From: Brevundimonas nasdae
Lineage (GTDB): Bacteria > Pseudomonadota > Alphaproteobacteria > Caulobacterales > Caulobacteraceae
Assembly (NCBI RefSeq): GCF_016654005.1
Contig: NZ_JAEPWN010000002.1
Coordinates: forward strand, 248,001-312,000
Reading direction: 5' to 3'
DNA: 64,000 nt
In this document: positions 50,153 to 59,229 of the stretch, piece after piece
Layout: every line of letters begins with the position of its first letter
Numbering within the stretch: the first letter of the stretch is position 1
The notes under the pieces: generated by a model
Databases searched by the model: none
Seen by the model: only the letters and a program-made list of their open reading frames with translations
What the model was told of the DNA's origin: nothing
Program-made: the position numbers and the translations under genes

Positions 50153-51979
50153 ATGCTCCCGCACACTGTGCGTATTCCCATACACATCCTGCGGCGCGCC
50201 CTGGCTGCCCGCTATCGCCTCCTGACGCTGACCGGTCTCGGGCTGGCGGCGGCCGCAGCCCTGGCGATCTGGATGTCGGCGCAATGGGTTCACACCGCCG
50301 CACAGCAGCAGACCGACGCCGCCGCGCGGGACCAGGCGGAAAAACACGCCCAGATGCTGGCCAGCGAACTGCAGAAGTTCAGGCTGCTGCCGTTGGTGCT
50401 CAGCGAATACCCCGATGTTCACGCCGCCCTGTCCGGCGGATCACCCAGGGCCGTGCAAAGCCTGAACACCAAGCTGGAGCTTCTGGCCCAGCGCACGGAC
50501 GCCGCCGCCATCTATGTCACCAACAGCCACGGCGACACCCTGGCGGCCAGCAACTGGAACGAGCCAGGCAGTTTCGTCGGCGAGAACTTCAGCTTCCGCC
50601 CATATATCCAGGGCGCGATGGCGCATGGCGAGGCGGAACTGTTCGCCGTCGGCGCCGTGACCGGACGTCCCGGCCTGTTCATCGCCCGCCGTATCGACGA
50701 GGACGGTCGGGCGTTGGGCGTTATCGTGGTCAAGATCGACTTCGCCAAGCTGGAGACCCTATGGGACAGAGAAAGCGGCCGCACCGCCATCATCGAATCC
50801 CACGGGGTCGTCATCATCACCGGTCATGACCCGTGGCGGTTCCGCGCCACCCGTCCGACCACGCCCGCCGAACAGGCCGAAATCCACCGCACCATGCAAT
50901 TCGGCAGCCTGTCGCTGGATCAGGTGGACCTGGACCCGAATGCCGAGGGCTATCTGACCCTGCCGGACCATGACGGCCCCTATCGGATTGCAGAGACGCC
51001 TGCCGCCCTGCACGGCGCGCGTCTGATGCATTTCGAACCGCTGGAGCCCGCTCGCGCCCGCGCGGCCAGCAATGCGCGACTGACGCTGTTCAGCCTGATC
51101 GGCGCAGGCGCTCTTGCCTTCGCGGTCTTCTGGCGCATCCATATGCGCCGTCTGGCCCAGACCGACATGCGGCAGATGCTGGAGGATCAGGTGTCGGCCC
51201 GCACCGCCGAACTGCGCCAGGCCAACGATCGGCTGAAGTCGGAATCCCAGCGCCGCATGGCCGCCGACAGCCGCTGGCGCGCGGCGCGCGAGGAACTGGC
51301 CCAGGCCAACCGCCTCAGCACCATCGGCCAGGTCACCACCGGCGTCGCGCATGAGATCAACCAGCCCATCGCCGCCATCCGCGCCTTCGCCGAAAACACC
51401 GGCCGCTTCATCGACCGCAAGGACGTTGACCGGGCCAAAAGCAATCTGACCAGCATCGTCGAACTGGTGGACCGTGTGGGCAAGATCACCACCGAACTGC
51501 GCCGCTTCGCCCGACGCGGCACCCCCGCCATACAGGCGGTCAGCCTGACCGAGGCCGTGGACGGCGCCCTGCTGCTGATCGCCGACAGTCTGCGGGCCAA
51601 TGGCGTGACGCTGGAATGGGCGGGTCTGGCCCAGGATGTTCAGGTGACCGCCGACCGCATCCGGCTGGAGCAGATTCTGATCAACCTGATCCAGAACGCC
51701 CGCGACGCCTTGACCGACACGACTGAAGCGCGGGTTGCCATTGATGTCCGCACAGATGATCCAGAGCGGATCTACGTCACCGTCCATGACAATGGCTCCG
51801 GCCTGGGGCCGGACATCGCCCGCACCATCTTCACCCCCTTCGTCACCACCAAGCCGGACGGTCTGGGACTGGGCCTTGGCATCGCGCGGGACATCGCCCG
51901 CGAGTTCGGCGGCGCCCTGAACATCGCTCCCTCGCGGCTGGGCGGCGCCGCCTTCTGCATCACCCTGAGACGCGCATGA
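50153..51979 (+). CDS. dctB: DctB-like sensor histidine kinase
   Basis: An inner-membrane kinase of the C4-dicarboxylate sensor type, 608 aa from ATG 50153 (a GTG at 50135 is also in frame). It has a first helix near residues 20-42, a periplasmic double-PAS/Cache region, a second helix near 305-325, a coiled linker, the phospho-accepting H400 in GVAHEINQPIAAIRAFAEN, and an ATPase domain with LINLIQNARDAL, DNGSGLGPD and GLGLGLGIARDI. It overlaps the regulator gene by 4 bases. It likely senses a carboxylate and controls the divergent MFS gene. Confidence 0.88.
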   Translation: MLPHTVRIPIHILRRALAARYRLLTLTGLGLAAAAALAIWMSAQWVHTAAQQQTDAAARDQAEKHAQMLASELQKFRLLPLVLSEYPDVHAALSGGSPRAVQSLNTKLELLAQRTDAAAIYVTNSHGDTLAASNWNEPGSFVGENFSFRPYIQGAMAHGEAELFAVGAVTGRPGLFIARRIDEDGRALGVIVVKIDFAKLETLWDRESGRTAIIESHGVVIITGHDPWRFRATRPTTPAEQAEIHRTMQFGSLSLDQVDLDPNAEGYLTLPDHDGPYRIAETPAALHGARLMHFEPLEPARARAASNARLTLFSLIGAGALAFAVFWRIHMRRLAQTDMRQMLEDQVSARTAELRQANDRLKSESQRRMAADSRWRAAREELAQANRLSTIGQVTTGVAHEINQPIAAIRAFAENTGRFIDRKDVDRAKSNLTSIVELVDRVGKITTELRRFARRGTPAIQAVSLTEAVDGALLLIADSLRANGVTLEWAGLAQDVQVTADRIRLEQILINLIQNARDALTDTTEARVAIDVRTDDPERIYVTVHDNGSGLGPDIARTIFTPFVTTKPDGLGLGLGIARDIAREFGGALNIAPSRLGGAAFCITLRRA

Positions 51980-53343
51980 CCGATACCCTGCCCTCGCCTG
52001 TTGCGCCCGTCCTGTTTGTCGAGGACGACGCCGAACTGCGCCGCGCCATCACCGAGGCGCTGGAGCTTGCAGACCTTGCCGTCCTGCCCTGCCCTGACGC
52101 CGAACGCGGTCTGGCGTCGCTGACGCCCGACTTCCCCGGCGTGGTGGCGTCCGACATCCGCATGGAAGGCATGGACGGGCTGGAGCTGTTCGCCCGCATC
52201 CGCGCCATCGACCCCGAGATCCCCGTCATCCTGATCAGCGGCCATGCCGATATCCCGATGGCTGTGCAGGCGTTACAGGACGGTGCGTTCGACTTCCTGA
52301 CCAAGCCCTTCCCGCTGGAACGGCTGGTCGGCGCCGTAGGACAGGCGCTGGAGACGCGGCGCAGCGTCATGGAGAACCGCGCGCTTCGCGCCGCAACCGC
52401 CACCCTGATCAACACCGACAGCCCCCTGATCGGCGACAGCCCCGTCATGGTGCGGCTGCGCGAAACCATCTCCCACGTCGCCAAGGCCGACCTGGACGTG
52501 CTGATCGAGGGTGAGACAGGCACCGGCAAGGAACTGGTCGCGTTGTTGCTGCATCGGCTGGGACGGCGGCGCGGACGGCCCTTCGTGGCGGTCAACTGCG
52601 GCGCGGTGCCGGACGCCTTCGCCGAGGCTGAGTTGTTCGGCCATGCGCCCGACCGCTCCGGCTATCGCCAGCCCCAGCACACTGGCCGCATCGAAGCCTC
52701 GGACAAGGGCACCCTGTTCCTGGACGAGGTGGACAGCATGAGCCCCAATCTGCAGGTCAAACTGCTGCGGGTGCTGGAGGAACGCGAGGTCACCTCGCTG
52801 GGCGGCGGCGAACCGCGCCCGGTGGACCTGCGCGTCGTCGCAGCGGCCAAGCGCGACCTGCATGAGGCGGTCAAGGAAGGCAGCTTCCGCGAGGACCTGT
52901 TCTATCGGCTGGACGTGGTGCGGCTGCGGGTGCCGGCGTTGCGAGAGCGACGCTCCGACGTCCTGCTCCTGTTCGCTTATTTCGCGGAACAGGCGGCCAG
53001 GCGGATCGGCGTCAAGGACTACGCCATGTCCGACAGCGTGCGGCGGCGGCTGGTCGAGCACGACTGGCCGGGCAATGTGCGCGAACTGAGAAACTTCGCC
53101 GTCAGCGCCGTGCTGGACCTGCCCTCGGCAGGCGGCGTCCAGCCGACCCAGCCCCAGGCGCCGTTGATGGAGCGGGTCGACGCCTTCGAGGCCATGGTGA
53201 TCCGCGAGGCGCTGCAGTCGACGCTAGGCAATATGACTGAGGCCATGGCCCTGCTGGGGGTGGCGCGCAAGACGCTGTACGACAAGCTGAAGCGCCACGA
53301 CATCGACCCGAACGACTATCGCCGCCCGACCAGGAGCAGCTAA
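51976..53343 (+). CDS. dctD: DctD-like NtrC-family response regulator lacking GAFTGA
   Basis: A 455-aa regulator: receiver domain with phospho-acceptor D60 (SDIRMEGMDG), AAA+ domain with Walker A GETGTGKE (179-186) and Walker B FLDE (248-251), and a C-terminal Fis-type HTH (MTEAMALLGVARKTLYDKLKR). The sigma-54 contact loop, usually GAFTGA after ELFGH, is replaced by APDRSGYRQPQHTGR (residues 224-238). It should therefore not remodel sigma-54 holoenzyme in the standard way. The start overlaps dctB; the stop overlaps the convergent esterase gene by 4 bases. Confidence 0.88.
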   Translation: MTDTLPSPVAPVLFVEDDAELRRAITEALELADLAVLPCPDAERGLASLTPDFPGVVASDIRMEGMDGLELFARIRAIDPEIPVILISGHADIPMAVQALQDGAFDFLTKPFPLERLVGAVGQALETRRSVMENRALRAATATLINTDSPLIGDSPVMVRLRETISHVAKADLDVLIEGETGTGKELVALLLHRLGRRRGRPFVAVNCGAVPDAFAEAELFGHAPDRSGYRQPQHTGRIEASDKGTLFLDEVDSMSPNLQVKLLRVLEEREVTSLGGGEPRPVDLRVVAAAKRDLHEAVKEGSFREDLFYRLDVVRLRVPALRERRSDVLLLFAYFAEQAARRIGVKDYAMSDSVRRRLVEHDWPGNVRELRNFAVSAVLDLPSAGGVQPTQPQAPLMERVDAFEAMVIREALQSTLGNMTEAMALLGVARKTLYDKLKRHDIDPNDYRRPTRSS

Positions 53344-54083
53344 CGCGCCGTTGCGTGCCTGAGCGCGTCAGGCAACAGGGCCAGAGGCGCCGAACCATGA
53401 TCGGCGTTAGGCGCAATCAGCAGTCGGGCCGACGACCTCTGGGCGAAGGCCTGAGTCCGGCCGACCATGTCGCGGCGCTGCTCCCGTTCGCCGATGCCCA
53501 GCAGCAGGGCGTCGCCGCCCTCAAGCCGCAGGTCGTCGCGCCACCACAACGACGGGCTGATGCTGACCCAGCGGGTGAACAGGTCAGGCTGTTGCGCCAG
53601 CGCCTCCAGCACGAATAGCCCGCCCAGCGAATGACCGAACAGGGCCCGGCGGCTGGGATCAAGCGGCAGGTAGTTGCTGACCAGCGGCAGCACCACGTCG
53701 CTCAGCGTCCGTCGAAACGCGTCCGCCCCGCCAAACGCCTTGCCGACCAGTTCCCCCTGCGGCGGCGCGACCGAGGTGTAGTCGCGCGACCGGGCGTCGG
53801 CGTCCAACGCCTGACCATCACCATGAAAGACGCCGATGACGACCATCGGCTCGACCCCGGTCTTCTGCGGACGACGGCTCAGGGCCGATGCGCCGTCGCT
53901 CATGGCTGCGAAATGCTGCACCCCGTCCAGCACGAGGATCGACGGATAACCCTGTGCGGGCGCAGGCGCCTCGGGCGTCGAGACGACAATCCGATAGCGG
54001 CGCCCATCGGCGGTCACGATGTCCCGCGCCTGCTGGCGGGCGGGTTGATGGGGTGTCCATTCGCGATCGGCGGTCTGTGTCAT
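53340..54083 (-). CDS. Cytoplasmic esterase, IroE/Fes-like alpha/beta hydrolase
   Basis: The 247-aa product has no signal peptide. It belongs to the putative esterase family (esterase D/IroE): ILVLDGVQHF, the nucleophile S152 in GHSLGG, SPSLWWRDD and the C-terminal catalytic His in NADHGS. Members in siderophore loci hydrolyse trilactone or ester siderophores to release iron. The gene is divergent from the FecCD permease, 79 bases apart, and faces dctD. A second, exported paralogue lies at 58297. Confidence 0.8.
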   Translation of the reverse strand: MTQTADREWTPHQPARQQARDIVTADGRRYRIVVSTPEAPAPAQGYPSILVLDGVQHFAAMSDGASALSRRPQKTGVEPMVVIGVFHGDGQALDADARSRDYTSVAPPQGELVGKAFGGADAFRRTLSDVVLPLVSNYLPLDPSRRALFGHSLGGLFVLEALAQQPDLFTRWVSISPSLWWRDDLRLEGGDALLLGIGEREQRRDMVGRTQAFAQRSSARLLIAPNADHGSAPLALLPDALRHATAR

Positions 54084-54116
54084 GAGGTCGTTCTAGCCCA
54101 AGACGGCCCACTGCTG

Positions 54117-54135
54117 TAATGCGACGCACTATTAA
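54117..54135. promoter_or_regulatory. Candidate iron-regulator site between esterase and permease
   Basis: TAATGCGA at 54117-54124 is followed by an A+T-rich TATTAATC. The same TAATGCGA octamer occurs on the minus strand at 61500-61493 before the receptor/SIP pair, where TAATAATC follows. Both lie in divergent promoter regions of iron genes. A Fur-type operator is possible but the match is partial. Confidence 0.3.
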
Positions 54136-54162
54136 TCTCGTGCAGGACGGCGTCGCAGTCGA

Positions 54163-55230
54163 TTGACCCCCATCACCGCTCATCTGACAACGCCCGTCGA
54201 AGCCGTCGCCCATCATGGCCGATTGCAGGCCAAACGCCGTATGGTACTGCTGGCGCTGGCGGTCGGCTGCGTCGCTGCGCTTGCGCTGGATGTGATGGTT
54301 GGGCCGTCGTCGATGTCGCCCTGGCGCATTCTTGAGGGCCTGGTGCGGCCCTCGGTCCTGTCGCCGTCAGAGACGGCGATCATCTGGCAGATCCGCCTGC
54401 CCTACGCCCTGATGGCCATCATGGTCGGCGCCGCCCTGTCGCTGGCTGGGGCGGAAATGCAGACGGTGCTGAACAATCCGCTGGCCAGCCCCTTCACCCT
54501 GGGCGTTTCGGCGGCGGCGGCGTTCGGCGCATCCCTGTCCATCGTGCTGGGCCTGGGCCTGCCCTTCGTCTCGAACGACACCCTGACGACCATCAACGCC
54601 TTCGTCTTCGCCTTCGGATCGGTGCTGGCCCTGCAGGCCCTGGCCAGGGCGCAGCGCGGCGGGGTGCAGAGCATTGTCCTGTTCGGCATCGCCCTGGTCT
54701 TCGCCTTCAACGCCCTGACGGCGCTGGTCCAATATGTGTCGTCGCAGGAGGCGCTGCAGCAGTTGGTGTTCTGGACCATGGGGTCGCTGTCGCGCTCCAC
54801 CTGGCGGTCCGTGGCCTTCATGGCGGTTGTGATCATCCTGACAACGCCGTTTTCGGTGCTGGCGGCGCGGGCGCTGACGGCCCTGCGGCTGGGCGAGGAT
54901 CGCGCCATGAGCTTCGGCGTCAATGTCGGGCGGTTGCGGTTCCTGTCGCTGCTTCGCGTCAGCCTGCTGTCGGCGACGGCGGTGGCCTTCGTCGGCGTGG
55001 TCGGTTTCGTCGGTCTGGTGGCGCCGCACATCGCGCGCCTGCTGGTCGGCGAGGATCACCGCGTCTTCCTGCCCGCCAGCATCCTGAGCGGGGCGCTGTT
55101 GATGTCGTTGGCGTCGGCGGCGTCCAAGACGCTTGTGCCCGGCGCCCTGCTGCCGGTCGGCATCGTGACGGCGGTGATCGGGGTGCCGGTCTTTCTGCTG
55201 CTGATCTTCCGCAATGGAGCCAAGGGGTGA
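54163..55230 (+). CDS. Iron-siderophore ABC transporter permease (FecCD family)
   Basis: The 355-aa polytopic inner-membrane permease shows the FecCD/BtuC hallmarks: RLPYALMAIMVGAALSLAGAEMQ, NNPLASPFTLGVS, the ATPase-coupling VAFVGVVGFVGLVAPHIAR loop. One permease gene is present, so it likely forms a homodimer. The only start in frame before the first helix is TTG 54163; ATG 54241 would shorten the N-terminus but has no ribosome site. It overlaps the ATPase gene by 4 bases (GTGA). Confidence 0.88.
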   Translation: MTPITAHLTTPVEAVAHHGRLQAKRRMVLLALAVGCVAALALDVMVGPSSMSPWRILEGLVRPSVLSPSETAIIWQIRLPYALMAIMVGAALSLAGAEMQTVLNNPLASPFTLGVSAAAAFGASLSIVLGLGLPFVSNDTLTTINAFVFAFGSVLALQALARAQRGGVQSIVLFGIALVFAFNALTALVQYVSSQEALQQLVFWTMGSLSRSTWRSVAFMAVVIILTTPFSVLAARALTALRLGEDRAMSFGVNVGRLRFLSLLRVSLLSATAVAFVGVVGFVGLVAPHIARLLVGEDHRVFLPASILSGALLMSLASAASKTLVPGALLPVGIVTAVIGVPVFLLLIFRNGAKG

Positions 55231-55997
55231 GCCTTTCGGTGCAGAACCTGACGGTCGGCTATCGCGACCGCACGGTGATCAACGGCCTGTCGCTGGCGCC
55301 CATAGCCGCCGGACAGGTGGTCTCGTTGGTCGGCCCGAACGGCGCGGGCAAGAGCACCCTGCTGCGCGCCATCGCTGGCCTGACGCCCGCCCGGGGCGAT
55401 GTGCGGTTGGGCGACCTGAACCTTGGCGCCATGTCGATCAGCGAACGGGCGCGCCACGTCGCCTATATGCCCCAGACCCTGCCGCAGGATGTCGCCCTGA
55501 CGGTGCTGGAGACGGTGATCGCGGCGCTGGAGGCGTCACCCGTCGCCGGATCGCACGCCCATTCGGCGGACCAGGCCATGCAGGCCCTGGTCAAGGTCGG
55601 CGCTGCGGAGCTGGCGTCGCGGCGGCTGGATCGCCTGTCGGGCGGCCAGCGTCAGATCGCCGGCCTGGCCCAGGCCATGGTGCGGCGGCCCAAGGTATTG
55701 CTGCTGGATGAGCCGACCAGCGCCCTGGACCTGCGCCACCAACTGGATGTGCTGACCCTGGCGCGGACCTATGCGCGCGAGAACGACGCCGTGGTCATCA
55801 TGGTGCTGCACGACCTGCAATCCGCCGCCCGCGCCTCAGACCACATCGTCGTCCTGTCGGATGGCGCCGTGAAGATCGAGGGCGCCCCTCAGCAGGCGAT
55901 CACGCCAGAAGTCCTGGCTGACGTGTGGCAGGTTCAGGCCCGCGTCGAGAACTGCGGACGCGGCCTGATCCAGGTCATGGTCGACGCGGTCCTCTGA
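55227..55997 (+). CDS. Iron-siderophore ABC transporter ATP-binding protein
   Basis: The 256-aa ATPase starts at GTG 55227, coupled to the permease. Walker A is GPNGAGKST near residues 36-44, signature LSGGQRQIAG, Walker B LLLDEPTSALD and the H-loop VLHDLQSAAR. This is the FepC/FecE/BtuD subfamily. It powers ferri-siderophore import with the permease and, presumably, the lipoprotein binding protein encoded at 57179 on the other strand. Confidence 0.9.
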   Translation: MSLSVQNLTVGYRDRTVINGLSLAPIAAGQVVSLVGPNGAGKSTLLRAIAGLTPARGDVRLGDLNLGAMSISERARHVAYMPQTLPQDVALTVLETVIAALEASPVAGSHAHSADQAMQALVKVGAAELASRRLDRLSGGQRQIAGLAQAMVRRPKVLLLDEPTSALDLRHQLDVLTLARTYARENDAVVIMVLHDLQSAARASDHIVVLSDGAVKIEGAPQQAITPEVLADVWQVQARVENCGRGLIQVMVDAVL

Positions 55998-56002
55998 AAC
56001 GC

Positions 56003-56028
56003 AAAAGAGGCCGGGTCTCCCCGGCCTC
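56003..56028 (-). terminator. Terminator between ATPase and YVTN genes
   Basis: A 9-bp stem (56007-56015 with 56020-56028), loop TCTC, with TTTT on the minus-strand side (AAAA at 56003-56006). It ends the minus-strand siderophore operon and may also serve the convergent ATPase gene. Confidence 0.8.
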
Positions 56029-56039
56029 CTGAACCCCTC

Positions 56040-57152
56040 TTACGGGCGGATGATCGTCACCGTGTCGCCGTTCGGATCGACCGGCACAGGCGTGCCTTCC
56101 GGTGCGTTGCGGGGCAGACCGCGCGCCTTGTTCGTCACATAGACGGCGTTGGTGGCGCGATCGATGGCGATGGTCTGGGGGAAGGTGCCCGTCGCCAGGT
56201 TGGCCAGCACAGAATAGTCGGCGCCGTTCACCACGGTGACCGTGCCCGCCTGACGGTTGGACACATAGATCTGGCCGTTGCCGGGGTTGTAGGCGACGCT
56301 GAGCGCGCCCTCGCCTGTCGGCACCTTGCGGATGATCTCGCCGGTATTGGCGTTCATCACCGTCAGGTCGCCGCTGCCCTGGCTGGCGATGAACAGGCGG
56401 CTGCCCGCCTCGTCCACAGCGACGTTGGTCGCGCGGTCGCTGCCGGTCGGATAGGTGGCGGTGGTCGCGCCGGTGGCAAGATCGATGACGCCGACCGTGT
56501 TGGAGCCCATGCCCACGACATAGAGGCGGTTGTGGGTGTTATCGATGGCCGCGCCGGTCAGGCTGCCGACGGTGACGTCCAGCTTGCGTTCCAGCTTGTT
56601 GGTCGCGCCGTCGATGACCCAGACCTGGTTCGGGCGGCTGGCGTCGCCCGCGTCGCCGCCGACGATGGTGACATAGACCTTGTTGTTGACCTCATCGACG
56701 ATGGCCTCGCGCACGTGGGCGGAGTCTTCGTCGCCATCCTTGATCGTGGCGATCACGCGGTTGGCGCGCACGTCGATGGCGGCCACCGTGCCGGTGCGGG
56801 TCGCGGTGCCGTACAGGGTCTGGGTGCGACTGTTGAAGCCCAGGCCGTACAGGGCGTCCGACGACACGTCGATGGAGGCGCCGGGCGCCAGGGTCGTGGC
56901 GTCCAGGCGCGCGATGGCGGCGCGGTTCTCGCCGCGCGGGCCGACGGCGGCGACCAGAACCGTCTTGTCGGCGGGGTTGAAGACGATCTCATAGACGCCG
57001 CCCGGCGCGACCTTGACCGAGCGGTCAATGGTCGGGGCCGAGGTCGCGGTTGCAGCCGGCGCGCCCTGGACGGTGTAGGCGACGGCAGGCGCCGCTGCGG
57101 CCATCAGCACGACGGCGGCAGCCGCCGTCAGCAGGCTTCTGTGGAAGGTCAT
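56040..57152 (-). CDS. Exported YVTN/YncE-like beta-propeller protein
   Basis: The 370-aa product has a signal peptide (APAVAYTV) and seven-bladed propeller repeats such as NKVYVTIVGG, NRLYVVGMGSNTVGVIDLA, SRLFIASQGSGDLTVMNANTG and GQIYVSNRQAGTVTVV, as in YncE, an iron-regulated periplasmic protein of Escherichia coli. ATG 57152 has AAGGAGA six bases upstream; the frame extends upstream without support. As the last gene of the receptor-esterase-binding-protein unit it probably assists periplasmic iron handling (inference). Confidence 0.85.
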   Translation of the reverse strand: MTFHRSLLTAAAAVVLMAAAAPAVAYTVQGAPAATATSAPTIDRSVKVAPGGVYEIVFNPADKTVLVAAVGPRGENRAAIARLDATTLAPGASIDVSSDALYGLGFNSRTQTLYGTATRTGTVAAIDVRANRVIATIKDGDEDSAHVREAIVDEVNNKVYVTIVGGDAGDASRPNQVWVIDGATNKLERKLDVTVGSLTGAAIDNTHNRLYVVGMGSNTVGVIDLATGATTATYPTGSDRATNVAVDEAGSRLFIASQGSGDLTVMNANTGEIIRKVPTGEGALSVAYNPGNGQIYVSNRQAGTVTVVNGADYSVLANLATGTFPQTIAIDRATNAVYVTNKARGLPRNAPEGTPVPVDPNGDTVTIIRP

Positions 57153-57178
57153 AGTCGATCTCCTTGGGAAAATAGCGG

Positions 57179-58300
57179 TCATGCGGGCTTCAGATCGGCC
57201 CAGTAGTCGCCGCGATAGGGAACGGCGAGGAAGCGGCTGTTGATCTCGTTCAGCGTCGCACGCGGATCCAGATCGCCGAACAGTTCGGGGTGGATCCACT
57301 TGGCCAGCGCCTGAACGGCGACCACGTCGATGGGCGAGTTGATCAGTTGGTGCGACAGGCCGTGGACCCTGCCCTCGCGCACCGCCTTCAGGGTCGAGAT
57401 GCCGGGGCGCGACACAACCCGGCGCAGACCCGCCTGCGACTGCTCAGGCGTGAAACCGGGTCCGACGACAAAGCCGCCCGCCTTGGCCAGGTGTGGGCCG
57501 CCGGTCGGGATATAGACGTCGGGGTCGCGCTGGATGACATATTCCAGGTTCAGCTTGCCGAACGGCTGGTTCAGCACGTCCGCGCCGATGTTCCGCCCGC
57601 CGACGAAGGCGATGTAGTCGCCGACATTGCCCTTGCCCGGCGAACTGCAGCAGTCCGGCGTGATCATGGCGTGGGCTTCCAGGAAGACGGTCGGGCGCTT
57701 GTCTTCGGGGATGGTCGCGACCTTGGCGGCGATGGCGTCCAGACGCGTCTGGCGGAAGGCGTTGAAGGCCTCGGCTTCCGCCGTGCGGCCAATGATCCCG
57801 CCCAGCAGCTTCAGGCTGCGCGCCTGGTTCTCGAAGGGGTGGGAGAAGAAGTCGATGAATGCGACCGAGACGCCTGCGGCCTCCAGCTGCGCGGCCTGGG
57901 CGTCGGTGGGGCCCGAATCCTGCGACACCACCGACACGGCGGGCGAGGCCGCCAGGATGGCCTCCAGATTGAACTCGCCGCCCGATTGCGCGGTCTTGGG
58001 CAGAGTGGCCAGTTGCGGCGACTTGGCCAGGAAGGCCTCGTACATGTCCGGGCTGATGCGGTTGATGTCGCCCGACCACGCCGCCAGCAGCGACACCGGG
58101 TCCGGGTGGATCAGCGACAGGGCGATCAGATAGCGGCCATCATCGATGGTCAGCTTGCCTCCCGGCGGAAGCGGCCGCACCGGACGATCCCGCAGATCCT
58201 TGAGCGCCGTCGCGCCCTGCCCCGCCTGCTCACGACCGCAGGCGGCCAGAAAGGCCAGACCGCCGAATGCGGCCAGCGTCGAACGTCGCGACAGGTTCAT
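57179..58300 (-). CDS. Iron-siderophore ABC transporter substrate-binding lipoprotein
   Basis: The 373-aa product has a signal peptide with lipobox LAAC (mature Cys at about residue 21) preceded by SRRS, a possible Tat pattern. The two-lobe class III binding fold is seen in GKLTIDDGRYLIALSLI, VSVVSQDSG, and PDVYIPTGGPH. It has a CC pair in TPDCCSSPGKG that I do not know from FecB or FepB. It should deliver the ferric complex to the FecCD permease coded across the locus. It overlaps the esterase gene (ATGA) and is followed by the YVTN gene after 26 bases. Confidence 0.85.
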   Translation of the reverse strand: MNLSRRSTLAAFGGLAFLAACGREQAGQGATALKDLRDRPVRPLPPGGKLTIDDGRYLIALSLIHPDPVSLLAAWSGDINRISPDMYEAFLAKSPQLATLPKTAQSGGEFNLEAILAASPAVSVVSQDSGPTDAQAAQLEAAGVSVAFIDFFSHPFENQARSLKLLGGIIGRTAEAEAFNAFRQTRLDAIAAKVATIPEDKRPTVFLEAHAMITPDCCSSPGKGNVGDYIAFVGGRNIGADVLNQPFGKLNLEYVIQRDPDVYIPTGGPHLAKAGGFVVGPGFTPEQSQAGLRRVVSRPGISTLKAVREGRVHGLSHQLINSPIDVVAVQALAKWIHPELFGDLDPRATLNEINSRFLAVPYRGDYWADLKPA

Positions 58301-59229
58301 GAAAGCACATCTCCGGGTGCAGGCGCGACGCCTGCGAAGGACAGAAGGGTTGGGATCAGCGAGGCGGACAGCATTCCGCCGTGCCCCTGACCGGGAATCT
58401 CAGCGAAGCGCACATCGACACCCGCGACATGCAGTCGTTGCGCCAGATCGCGCGTCGCGCCCGAGGGGACAGAGGACCACATGGGATTGGTGCGCGTGCG
58501 GCCGCCCCGGCCTGCGACCTCCTCTTCGCCGACCAGCAAGGTCAGGAATAGGGCGGTGGGATGCGGGCGGCTCAGGAACGGATCGACCTCGGCCAGAACC
58601 GACCCGTAGTTCCACCACAGAGACGGGCTGACGGAGACGAAACGACCATAGGCGTCCGGCCGGGTCAGGGCTGCATGCAGCACGCACAGCCCGCCATACG
58701 AGTGTCCCCACAACAGGCTGCGCGCCGGGTCGGTCCTGACGCGCGCCGTCACCTCTGGCGCGATCTGGTCGTGCAACAGCGTCAGAAAGGCGTCCGCCCC
58801 GCCGCCGGGCCGCCCCGCGGCATCGACCACATAGGCGCCGTCCTGCGCAGGCGGCGTATAGTCATAGGCGCGGGCAAGAACATCGAACTGGCGATCCCCC
58901 TGATAGCCGACGGCGACGATCACCGGCGGATCGCCCGCATTCAGCTGCCCCAGCAGCGTCTCGTCGAGCCGCGCCATCGCCGCATCGCCATCCAGCAGAT
59001 AGGCGACCGGATACCCCCCCTGCCCCGGCGCCTTGCGCGGCACGCCGATCTGCACGCGATAGACGCGGGCGCCGTCGCTGGATGTCACCGACACCTGCTC
59101 GAACCGATAATAGGCGGAACCTACATCGGCGATGGTCGGTCCCACCGCGCGCGGCGCAGGCTGCGCCAGCGCCGCCCCCGCCATCAAGGCGAACAGGGCC
59201 GACGCAAGAATAAGACGGGCGCTTCGCAT
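58297..59229 (-). CDS. Periplasmic esterase, IroE-like
   Basis: The 310-aa product has a Sec signal (GAALAQP) and the putative-esterase fold: YPVAYLLDGDAAM, nucleophile S177 in GHSYGG, SPSLWW and catalytic His in GQGHGGM. It matches the periplasmic IroE class that trims ester siderophores before uptake across the inner membrane, while the paralogue at 53340 is cytoplasmic. The start overlaps the receptor stop (TGATG) and the end overlaps the binding-protein start. Confidence 0.85.
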   Translation of the reverse strand: MRSARLILASALFALMAGAALAQPAPRAVGPTIADVGSAYYRFEQVSVTSSDGARVYRVQIGVPRKAPGQGGYPVAYLLDGDAAMARLDETLLGQLNAGDPPVIVAVGYQGDRQFDVLARAYDYTPPAQDGAYVVDAAGRPGGGADAFLTLLHDQIAPEVTARVRTDPARSLLWGHSYGGLCVLHAALTRPDAYGRFVSVSPSLWWNYGSVLAEVDPFLSRPHPTALFLTLLVGEEEVAGRGGRTRTNPMWSSVPSGATRDLAQRLHVAGVDVRFAEIPGQGHGGMLSASLIPTLLSFAGVAPAPGDVLS

